A stretch of 16,239 bases of DNA, taken from NCBI GenBank assembly GCA_021781255.1, contig JAJXXG010001262.1:1-16239 (forward strand), read 5' to 3'. This DNA is from Acidobacteriota bacterium (GTDB lineage Bacteria; Acidobacteriota; Terriglobia; Terriglobales; Acidobacteriaceae). The stretch's first letter is position 1, and each line of letters opens with the position of its first letter. A program made the translations under genes and the position numbers. The notes beneath the pieces are model-generated. The model searched no databases and was not told the origin of the DNA. It saw only the letters and a program-made list of their open reading frames with translations. Shown in pieces: positions 1-6,963 of the stretch.

Positions 1-123
1 ATGCGATAGAAGACGCGGGCTGACATCTCACAGCGACCGCGCGGCATCGGGATACCGCTCAAATCGGTGCCGAGCAAATCTTCGCCTCAAGCGTGACGTC
101 TCTTTGGGCAGCGATCTACGGCC

Positions 124-144
124 CTTGCAATTGCAAGCAATTGC
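124..144. repeat. Paired GCAATTGC palindromes, possible operator
   Basis: CTTGCAATTGCAAG at 124-137 is a perfect 14-bp palindrome. Its core GCAATTGC (127-134) recurs at 137-144, so the two cores are spaced 10 bp apart, about one helical turn. This spacing would suit a dimeric DNA-binding protein, but nothing else here supports a regulator. AT-rich palindromes can also occur by chance in intergenic DNA, so the functional reading is speculative. Confidence 0.3.
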
Positions 145-161
145 CACGCATCAACTCAGAC

Positions 162-196
162 CGATGCAGTCTCCGCATCACGCAGAGACTGCATCG
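162..196 (-). terminator. 12-bp hairpin downstream of the peptidase gene
   Basis: CGATGCAGTCTC (162-173) and GAGACTGCATCG (185-196) form a perfect 12-bp inverted repeat around an 11-nt loop. The hairpin starts 36 bases past the peptidase stop on the minus strand, the expected place for a transcription end or an mRNA-stabilising structure. There is no U-run after it in the minus direction (a run of T lies before it instead), so it is not a textbook intrinsic terminator. The strand assignment is from position only. Confidence 0.5.
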
Positions 197-231
197 AATG
201 GCTTGAAAAATACAAGTCGGCCGGACCTGTG

Positions 232-3200
232 CTAATTCACCGTCAGAGTGAAGGTCGTGGAAGCCTGGGTGCTCGCTGAATCATTGCCGGTGCCGCTAAC
301 GGTCAGCGTATAAGCGCCTGGTGTCGTGCCCGGAATCGTAGTCCCCGTAGTCGAGCTGCTGCTGCCTCCTCCGCAGGCCACCAACCCGCCCAGCGCGGCC
401 ATCGCAAGCACCACAACCATCATCGAGAGCCACTTCCTGCGCTTTGCCGGAAGTCCCATCAACACCAGAGCCGCCAACATCGCTCCGCCGCCGGCGCCGC
501 CCCACGGCAAACTGCGCTTCGAGCCGGGCATCGACAGAAGTGCCGTCGTTGGTGCCGTAGTATTCACGGTCACTGTCGACGTGCCACTCGTCGTTCCCGC
601 GCCCAATGTCACCGCCTGCCCCGCCAAACAGGTTGGCAGGTTCGAGGCATTTGCCGGGCTCGAAGTCACCTTGCAGGACAGCGTAACCGTTCCCGCATAG
701 CCGCTCGTCGAGCTCACTGTGATCGTGGATGTGCCCGGAGTTCCGGCAGACACGGTCACCGCCGTCGCGCTTATCGAGTAACCCGAGCTTGTCACCGTAA
801 CCGAACTCGCCCCCGACGCACCGTTGTACACCGACGCTGAGGTTGCGTCCGGCGTGTAGTTTGCGGTCAGCGTGTCGTTCCCCGCCGTAAGCGATCCCGC
901 CGGGATATTGATCGTCGCGCTCCCGCCTGCCAGCGGCGTTGCCGTTGACGTGAAGGCACCGCTCGTCAGCGTCACAGCTCCCGTCGGCGTCGGATTTCCC
1001 GTACCGCCATTCACCACCACCGAAACGGAAAGCGCCTGGCCCGTTGCAACACTTGAAGAAGCAGGCGTCACCGTCACCGTTGGATTGATGAGCGCCGGAT
1101 TCCCCACAGTCACAGAACCCGCTCCCGTGGCCGCGCTGTACGTCTTGGATCCCGCAGTGTCCGGCGTATAGTTTGCGGTCAGCGTGTCGCTGCCCGCGGC
1201 AAGCGACCCGGCCGGGACACTGATCGTCGCACTGCCGCTCGCCAGCGGTGTCGCCGCCGAGGTGTAGGTGCCGCTCGTCAGCGTCACCGTACCCGTCGGC
1301 GTCGGATTTCCCGTCCCACCATTCACCGCCACCGTAACGGAAAGAGCCTGCGCTGTAGAAATGCTCGAAGAAGCCGGCGTCACGGTCACCGTCGGCTTGA
1401 TCGTGGTCACCGTCACCGCCGCGCTTCCAGTACTCGCGCTATATGTCGCTGCGCCAGTCGTGTCCGGGGCATAATTTGCGGTCAGCGTGTCGCTGCCCGC
1501 GGCAAGCGATCCGGCCGGAACAACGATCGTCGCGCTGCCGCTCGCCAGAGCTGTCGCCGCCGAGGTGTAGCTGCCGCTCGTCAGCGTCACCGTACCCGTC
1601 GGCGTGGGATTTCCCGTACCTCCGCTCACCGCCACAGTGACGGAAAGTGGCTGGCCTGTCGAAACACTCGACGATGCGGGCGTCACGGTCACCGTCGGCT
1701 TGATGGTGGTCACCGTCACCACCGCCGTACCTGTCGCCCCGCTGTAGGTCGCCGCACCGGCCGTGTCTGGGGCGTACGTCGCGGTCAGCGTGTCGCTGCC
1801 CGCAGCCAGTTTGCCCGCAGGGACACTGATCGTCGCACTGCCGTTCGCCAGCGTCGTTGCTGATGACGTGTAGCTGCCACTCGTCAGCGTCACCGTACCC
1901 GTCGGCGTCGGATTCCCCGTCCCGCCGCTCACCGCCACAGTGACGGAAAGTGGCTGTGCTGCCGTGATGCTGCTCGCCGACGGACTCACTGTCACTGTGG
2001 GCGTCATCGTGCCCACGGAAACGGAAGAGGTCCCGGTTGAACTCAGATAGGTGGCCGATCCTGCGGTATCCGGCGTGTAGGTTGCCGTCAGAGTATCGCT
2101 CCCTGCCGAGAGCTTACCCGCCGGAACACTGATCGTCGCACTGCCGTTCGCCAGCGTCGTTGCTGATGACGTGTAGCTGCCGCTCGTCAGCGTCACCGTA
2201 CCCGTCGGCGTCGGATTTCCCGTCCCGCCGCTCACCGCCACCGTCACGGAAAGAGGCTGGCTCGCTGAAATACTTGACGATGCCGGTGTCACGGTCACGG
2301 TTGGCTTGATGGCGGTCACCGCTACCGCAGCCGTACCGGTCGCCCCACTGTAGGTCGCCGCACCGGCCGTGTCCGGCGCATAGGTCGCAGTCAGCGTATC
2401 GCTGCCCGCCGCCAGGGATCCCGCCGGAATACTGATCGTCGCACTGCCGCTCGCCAGTGCCGTTGCCGCAGACGTGTAGCTGCCGCTCGTCAGCGTCACC
2501 GTACCCGTCGGCGTCGGATTCCCCGTCCCGCCGCTCACCGCCACCGTTACGGAAAGTGGCTGGCCCGCTGAAATACTTGACAATGCCGGTGTCACCGCCA
2601 CTGTCGGCAGCACCGTCACGGTCAATGCAATCACACCCGTTGATGAAGCAAATGTGTTGGAGCTGTCGGAAAATTCCGCAATAATCTGGTGCGGTCCCTT
2701 GGTCGTGAAGTTCGCCGTATATTGCACCGTTCCGCCCGTGCCAAGCGTCAGACCCGTCACGGTCGATCCACCGAATGAGGTTCCGCCGTCGATGTTCAAC
2801 GTCACGCTACCGGCCGGAGTCGCCGTACCGCTATCCGGCGTCACCTTGATCGTCACAACATCGTTTGCCCCTACGTTGGGATTGTTCACGGTCGCATTCA
2901 GGGCCGTCACCGTGCCAACCAGCGTGCTGTTGCTTGCTGTCCAGTTCCCCGCAAGGAGCCCAAGGTCGATACTGCCCAATCCAGTCACCTGATCATAACC
3001 AGTACCCGCGGTAAATCCGATTGCGCCGGTACAATAGGTCGAGTCTGCCAGGCAATCGTTGCTGCCGGTCGTAATGTCGTGGAATCCTTTCGCTGCGGAG
3101 TAGGCGCCGCTGCTCGTCGCAAGGGTGTAAAGGGTTCCGTTGATGTTGCCCTGGCCGGTGTCATAACCCGCGTGCTGGTTCAGGATGGCGAGCATCCCCG

Positions 3201-4935
3201 CAAAGATCGGCGTAGCGAAACTCGTGCCACCCGCGACCGTCAAATACCCCGTGGCCGCGTCACGAAATCCGTTGTTGCAACTTCCCTGCTGGGCAGGGGT
3301 GACTGAAGTCTGCCAGTCGCTGGTGTCGCTGGTGCAGAATAGATAGCCAGGGTGGCCTGGCGACGAGTACAAGGCAATATCCGGCACATCGCGCTTTGTA
3401 TCGTTTGGAGTCAGAGTGGCCTGCCAACTGGGCTTTGCGACGAACTGGCTAGCACCGCCTCCGCTGGCAGCAAGGCAGCCGCTCGGCAAACTTGTCACGG
3501 GATCAATGCAACCGGTGGTGGTGTCGTCATTCCAGGAGACCTCGGGAATATATTGCAGGGCCGACGTAATCACGTCCGTCCCGCTCGCCGAGCTCCAGTA
3601 GCCGCTGCCCGCCGTCGAGTAGGCCGCGTTGCTCTGATTAATCTCGGTCCCGCCCACACCTGTGGCGTAAGCACTGCTCGCCGGATAGTTCACCGCCAAC
3701 GCCTGCTGTTGCGCCGCCGAAAGAGTTGTATAGAGACCCGGCAGGTTGCACTCGGTCGAACCCTGGTCCCCGGAGGCAACTACGATCGTCTGTCCCTGCG
3801 TCGTCGCCTGCTGCAGGACGCCCTCAAACGAGGTCACCCCCGCACTCCCGAATGCCGTCTCACATGTGCCATAGCTCACAGAGATAATCTGCGCCAGCTT
3901 TTCGTCCACTGCATACTCAATCGAGTTGTAGACGTTGTAGGTCGATGAATTGCCGGTGTAAACAAACAGAAGGTTTGCACCTGTGGCGATACCGCCCGAC
4001 CATTCGAGATCCAGGTCGGATTCGCCCTGGTCACCCTGTCTAACGGCGGGGGTGCCGGACAGTGGCACAAGCACCAGAGTCGGGTCCTGCACCGTCAGCC
4101 CTGCGGCCTTCTGGAAGTTCTCAATATCGCTCAGAGAGATGGATGACTGCCCGACCACCGCGATCGACTGCCCGGTCCCGGTAAAACCGCCCCCCGTCAG
4201 GGTCTTCATGTCATACACAACCTGCAGATCACCGGGAGCAAAAAACACATTCCCCGAGCTGCCCGAAGTAAACGCAGGACTCACACCGGCGCGGTTCGCA
4301 GAAATATGGGAGGACTGCGGCCTGAAGCTCGTGAGGTTGCCCACAGAAGCTACTGTGGGCGCAATCGCCGCAGGAACCGACAGCGCCGTCGATGGCGCAA
4401 ACTCCTGCCTGCCGCTCTGGCTGTAGTAGTGCATCTCTGTGCGAAATGCAGACTCAATCTGCCCCACCGTCCCTGAGAACTGAATTCCCGTCCGGCTCCG
4501 ATTCACCGACTCAATCTTGAATCCCTGCTGTTGCAGCCACAGTTCCACCTTGTCCAGGTCGGCCTGTGCCATCCCAAAACGCGCCCCAAACTGCTCCGGG
4601 CTCAGCCACTGGTGATAGAGAGGAGACCCCGGATTCTGCTGCGCGGCAAGCAGGGCATTCAGGTCAGACTGCTGCGCGGCGGAACGATTGAACCAAAGGG
4701 TCATTCCAATGAGCGGCGTATTGGCCGGCATCCTGCCGGCGTCAAACTCGGCCCGCGCCATGGGAGGCTGCGAGCCTGGGAGGACAGCCATTTCAGAACT
4801 GCTGACCTCTGCCCCAATCCGTGCCGCAACCGCCTGCGCATTTGCCGCGCTCCCTGCCATCGAAATGCACGCTGCAATGGCTGTAACTGCCGTGAGGATC
4901 CGCAGCCGGTTCCGGTCAACACATTGGAATATCAT
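232..4935 (-). CDS. Secreted S53 (sedolisin/kumamolisin-type) peptidase with Ig-like repeats
   Basis: This is a 1567-residue secreted serine-carboxyl endopeptidase, a family usually active at acid pH. A Sec signal peptide covers about residues 1-35. A pro-kumamolisin activation domain (about 55-205) is followed by the S53 catalytic domain (about 230-665). The expected catalytic residues are present: Glu305 and Asp309 (ESDLD), oxyanion Asp390 (VASGD) and Ser572 in GGTSFATP. After it come one Ig-like domain (about 670-775), six near-identical repeats (777-1382), a further Ig-like domain (about 1385-1460) and an unusual tail: a Gly-rich hydrophobic segment (about 1478-1495), basic KRRK (1498-1501), a second hydrophobic segment and LVAC at 1518-1521. 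The start is ATG with AGGA about 11 bases upstream. It stands alone, divergent from the EAL-HDOD gene. Much of the repeat length probably serves as a stalk or surface spacer. The peptidase assignment is firm; anchoring is inference. Confidence 0.95.
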   Translation of the reverse strand: MIFQCVDRNRLRILTAVTAIAACISMAGSAANAQAVAARIGAEVSSSEMAVLPGSQPPMARAEFDAGRMPANTPLIGMTLWFNRSAAQQSDLNALLAAQQNPGSPLYHQWLSPEQFGARFGMAQADLDKVELWLQQQGFKIESVNRSRTGIQFSGTVGQIESAFRTEMHYYSQSGRQEFAPSTALSVPAAIAPTVASVGNLTSFRPQSSHISANRAGVSPAFTSGSSGNVFFAPGDLQVVYDMKTLTGGGFTGTGQSIAVVGQSSISLSDIENFQKAAGLTVQDPTLVLVPLSGTPAVRQGDQGESDLDLEWSGGIATGANLLFVYTGNSSTYNVYNSIEYAVDEKLAQIISVSYGTCETAFGSAGVTSFEGVLQQATTQGQTIVVASGDQGSTECNLPGLYTTLSAAQQQALAVNYPASSAYATGVGGTEINQSNAAYSTAGSGYWSSASGTDVITSALQYIPEVSWNDDTTTGCIDPVTSLPSGCLAASGGGASQFVAKPSWQATLTPNDTKRDVPDIALYSSPGHPGYLFCTSDTSDWQTSVTPAQQGSCNNGFRDAATGYLTVAGGTSFATPIFAGMLAILNQHAGYDTGQGNINGTLYTLATSSGAYSAAKGFHDITTGSNDCLADSTYCTGAIGFTAGTGYDQVTGLGSIDLGLLAGNWTASNSTLVGTVTALNATVNNPNVGANDVVTIKVTPDSGTATPAGSVTLNIDGGTSFGGSTVTGLTLGTGGTVQYTANFTTKGPHQIIAEFSDSSNTFASSTGVIALTVTVLPTVAVTPALSSISAGQPLSVTVAVSGGTGNPTPTGTVTLTSGSYTSAATALASGSATISIPAGSLAAGSDTLTATYAPDTAGAATYSGATGTAAVAVTAIKPTVTVTPASSSISASQPLSVTVAVSGGTGNPTPTGTVTLTSGSYTSSATTLANGSATISVPAGKLSAGSDTLTATYTPDTAGSATYLSSTGTSSVSVGTMTPTVTVSPSASSITAAQPLSVTVAVSGGTGNPTPTGTVTLTSGSYTSSATTLANGSATISVPAGKLAAGSDTLTATYAPDTAGAATYSGATGTAVVTVTTIKPTVTVTPASSSVSTGQPLSVTVAVSGGTGNPTPTGTVTLTSGSYTSAATALASGSATIVVPAGSLAAGSDTLTANYAPDTTGAATYSASTGSAAVTVTTIKPTVTVTPASSSISTAQALSVTVAVNGGTGNPTPTGTVTLTSGTYTSAATPLASGSATISVPAGSLAAGSDTLTANYTPDTAGSKTYSAATGAGSVTVGNPALINPTVTVTPASSSVATGQALSVSVVVNGGTGNPTPTGAVTLTSGAFTSTATPLAGGSATINIPAGSLTAGNDTLTANYTPDATSASVYNGASGASSVTVTSSGYSISATAVTVSAGTPGTSTITVSSTSGYAGTVTLSCKVTSSPANASNLPTCLAGQAVTLGAGTTSGTSTVTVNTTAPTTALLSMPGSKRSLPWGGAGGGAMLAALVLMGLPAKRRKWLSMMVVVLAMAALGGLVACGGGSSSSTTGTTIPGTTPGAYTLTVSGTGNDSASTQASTTFTLTVN
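790..2607 (-). repeat. Six tandem ~303-bp repeats encoding Ig-like modules
   Basis: In the peptidase gene, modules opening with PTV start at residues 777, 878, 979, 1080, 1181 and 1285 and end near 1382. The first four intervals are exactly 101 codons and the next is 104. At the DNA level 1823-1938 and 2126-2241 differ at only two positions over 116 bases, including in synonymous sites, which points to recent duplication or gene conversion. Each module carries the same GGTGNPTPTG and AGSDTLTA-type strings. No cysteines occur in the array. Confidence 0.9.
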
Positions 4936-5561
4936 CGTTTTAGCCGTCCTTGTATCAATTTTGGTTAAAGCTGATTTCAGTGTGAGTGCATGGAGCCGTG
5001 CAACGCTCCCACCTGCTTGTAGGAATTGTGAATCCTGGCAATCTATTCCTTTAGCTAGCTTGATTCGCTCTTACAGGTCCATTCGCATCAAACGCCCCGC
5101 AAAGCCCGTTCCAACCTGCTTCTATTTCGCTCTAAATCCTGCTACCCCTGGCATGATCCGGTAGCGGCAACTGCCCATGTGCACGCCCCTCGCGCCATGA
5201 ACAATCGTACCTTCCGCTGTTAAGCCGGAAATACCCTTCTCATTAAATCACCGTTACCCTGAGAAAGCATCCACATCTTACCCCGCTTCATGTACCCCTT
5301 TTGTGGGAGGTTGCGCGAATCTGTTCCCGGCGGTAACCTGCCGCAAGCACTGCGGTAATGGCCCATCCTTCGCCATCCCGGATCACTTCGATGCCGGCAG
5401 TCCAATCCATCACGCCCTATCCCGCCATCCGGGCTTCCATGCGGATCGGCTCCCCTTCCACTTCATGGAATCCCGTTCGCTTCCGATAAACAGGTCAGCC
5501 CGTAAGCGCGAACGCGCTTTTCACCCGGGAAGGTGGTAGCGGACACTCCGGACCGACGCTC
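4936..5561. other. Divergent intergenic region, no supported gene
   Basis: This 626-base gap separates the minus-strand peptidase from the plus-strand EAL-HDOD gene, so it must hold promoters for both. I see no protein-like reading frame: short open frames on both strands lack good ribosome-binding sites and recognisable motifs. The base composition is less GC-rich on the peptidase side. No clear sigma70 -35/-10 pair stood out. A gapped palindrome lies at 5504-5519. Confidence 0.5.
5504..5519. promoter_or_regulatory. Gapped palindrome upstream of the EAL-HDOD gene
   Basis: AAGCGCG (5504-5510) and CGCGCTT (5513-5519) form an inverted repeat around AA, followed by two further T. It lies about 118 bases before the chosen GTG start of the EAL-HDOD gene. 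It could be an operator or a small hairpin ending an upstream transcript; the stem is short and neither role can be shown here. Confidence 0.25.
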
Positions 5562-5636
5562 TTGCGCATGTTTCAGCCGCGGGGCCGTTGGCCAGAGGCT
5601 GACGCAGATCGCCATAGATTTGCAGAGGGAGAAGAC

Positions 5637-6878
5637 GTGAAGGCAAATCCATCAACCCAATGTGCCGAAGGAGCGGTGCATTATGCTGCGCGGCAACCGA
5701 TCCTCACCGCCAATCAGAAGGTGATCGGCTACAAATTGCTTTTCCGGCAGGACGGAAAGCCCGGCCCCGACCAGGACTCGCCCCAGGCGCAGATCAGCGC
5801 CCTCATCGACCTCTCTAGCCTGGTCGGCTTGAATACCCTTTGCGACCAGCGCCTTGCTTTTATCAGTTGCTCTCGTCAGGCCCTGCTCGACAAACACATC
5901 ACTCTGTTGCCCGCAGAGCGCGCCGTAGCTGAGATTCCACTCAACATCGTTCCCTCCCCCGAGGTCGTGGATGCCTGCCTGCAGCTCAAGCAGGCGGGGT
6001 ATCGCATTGCTCTTGAGAATGTCACCTCGGGCGATCCCCGCGAACCGCTCTTCGGGCTCTGCGATTTCTTCAAGGTCAACGTGCATCACGTCGCTTCGCC
6101 GCATCTCCAAGCCATCGCCGCACTCCACCGCGGGAGACGCTCCCGTCTGCTCGCCGACAAAGTCGAATCATGGGATGACTTCCAGTCTGCTCGCGCCGCC
6201 GGCTTCCAGTACTTCCAGGGATACTTTTTCCGCAAACCCGAAATCCTCCATACCCACCCTGTCGCCTCAAACCGCATCATCGGCATGCAGCTATTACAGA
6301 CCATCACCAAAGCCGAGCTTGACTGGCAGGAAATTGAAAACGTCATCCGGCGCGACGCCGCTCTCTATTACCGCCTGCTGCGCTATCTCAACTCCGCCGC
6401 CTTCGGCCTCAGCCATGAGATCCGTTCCGTTCGCCAGGCACTCACCATCCTCGGCGAAAACGAGTTCCGCCGCTGGTGCAGGCTCGCCATTCTCCTTGAC
6501 GTTGCCCAGAACCGGCCTTCCGACCTCGTGCTCTCCGCTCTCATTCGCGCACAGTTTGCTGAGCTGGTCGGCAAACAACTCCGCGTGAGCGACACCGATC
6601 TCTTCCTCCTCGGTATCCTCTCGCTTATGGATGCGGTTCTGGAAATGCCGATGGGATTAGTCCTTGACGGCCTCCACCTCAATCCCAATATCAACACCGC
6701 CTTGCTCGAACATCAGGGCCCGCTCGCACCCATTTACGACCTCATCCTCGCCGTCGAAGCCGGTGCCTGGGGCGCAACGGTCCGCCTGTGCGAGTACCTC
6801 AGGCTCGACGAAGAATTCGTCGCCCAGGCCAGCCTTGAAGCGATGGCGTGGGCCCAGTCCATCAATAGAAACCCATAA
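5637..6878 (+). CDS. EAL-HDOD signalling protein (YuxH-like) with degenerate EAL
   Basis: The protein has 413 residues from the GTG chosen here. Residues about 15-200 resemble an EAL c-di-GMP phosphodiesterase domain, opening with ARQPI and closing with QGYFFRKP. The family's EAL signature is replaced by KLL in GYKLLFR (31-37), and the later acidic metal-binding motifs are not evident, so catalysis is unlikely and a binding or scaffold role is more probable. An HDOD domain follows (about 210-330, with YLNSAAFG at 250-257); such domains occur in signalling proteins linked to motility, cell cycle and stress. GTG 5637 is preferred because GAGGGAG sits just upstream; the frame stays open to a TTG at 5562 and an ATG at 5568, giving up to 25 more residues that do not resemble the family. 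The next gene, 85 bases on, is an AsmA protein with its own leader. Confidence 0.88.
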   Translation: MKANPSTQCAEGAVHYAARQPILTANQKVIGYKLLFRQDGKPGPDQDSPQAQISALIDLSSLVGLNTLCDQRLAFISCSRQALLDKHITLLPAERAVAEIPLNIVPSPEVVDACLQLKQAGYRIALENVTSGDPREPLFGLCDFFKVNVHHVASPHLQAIAALHRGRRSRLLADKVESWDDFQSARAAGFQYFQGYFFRKPEILHTHPVASNRIIGMQLLQTITKAELDWQEIENVIRRDAALYYRLLRYLNSAAFGLSHEIRSVRQALTILGENEFRRWCRLAILLDVAQNRPSDLVLSALIRAQFAELVGKQLRVSDTDLFLLGILSLMDAVLEMPMGLVLDGLHLNPNINTALLEHQGPLAPIYDLILAVEAGAWGATVRLCEYLRLDEEFVAQASLEAMAWAQSINRNP

Positions 6879-6893
6879 AATCGCCGCCCCACC

Positions 6894-6956
6894 TCTCGCC
6901 TCCCTATCAACGACGCGGGCGAGATACAATTTCTCCTGCACGTGTGCACAGGAGGA
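6894..6956 (+). promoter_or_regulatory. AsmA leader with SD-sequestering hairpin
   Basis: The SD AGGAGG (6950-6955) lies 8 bases before the ATG. UUCUCCUG (6931-6938) can pair with CAGGAGGA (6949-6956), eight pairs with one G-U, closing a 10-nt loop, so the whole SD is covered. A separate 7-bp inverted repeat, TCTCGCC (6894-6900) with GGCGAGA (6918-6924), precedes it, and a -10-like TACAAT is at 6925-6930 without a convincing -35. This arrangement would let temperature, an RNA-binding protein or ribosome loading control translation. The pairing is read from sequence; regulation is inference. Confidence 0.4.
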
Positions 6957-6963
6957 AACGTCT

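Larger units (their letters stand above)
1..231. other. Left-edge region without a supported gene
   Basis: No convincing coding sequence is visible here. One plus-strand frame is open from the left edge to a TAA at 233-235, but its translation is rich in Arg, Ser and His with no recognisable motif and it would overlap the peptidase stop. On the minus strand an ATG at 26-24 begins an eight-codon open stretch running off the edge; it could be the start of a neighbouring gene but is too short to judge. What the region does contain is a strong hairpin (162-196) and a palindrome pair (124-144), listed separately. Confidence 0.5.

Noticed and set aside
1..26. Minus-strand ATG at 26-24 as the start of a gene leaving the window
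   Set aside because: Only eight codons are visible and the upstream ribosome site is weak, so it cannot be supported.
2..235. Plus-strand frame open from the left edge to 235 as the end of a neighbouring gene
   Set aside because: Translation has no recognisable motif, is rich in Arg/His/Ser, includes both arms of the 162-196 hairpin and overlaps the peptidase stop.
872..4968. Long plus-strand open frames opposite the peptidase gene (for example near 872-1171, 2654-2992, 3352-3948, 3983-4426)
   Set aside because: They are shadows of a GC-rich, repeat-coding gene on the other strand: the repeats alone create several of them, none has a good ribosome site, and their translations show no family motif.
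5220..5539. Small open frames in the peptidase/EAL-HDOD gap (5220-5405 minus, 5303-5539 plus)
   Set aside because: No ribosome-binding site, no motif, and the two overlap each other in opposite directions.
6664..6963. Upstream extension of the AsmA frame
   Set aside because: It lies in another frame of the EAL-HDOD gene, and the ATG at 6964 has a strong SD and a membrane anchor directly after it.
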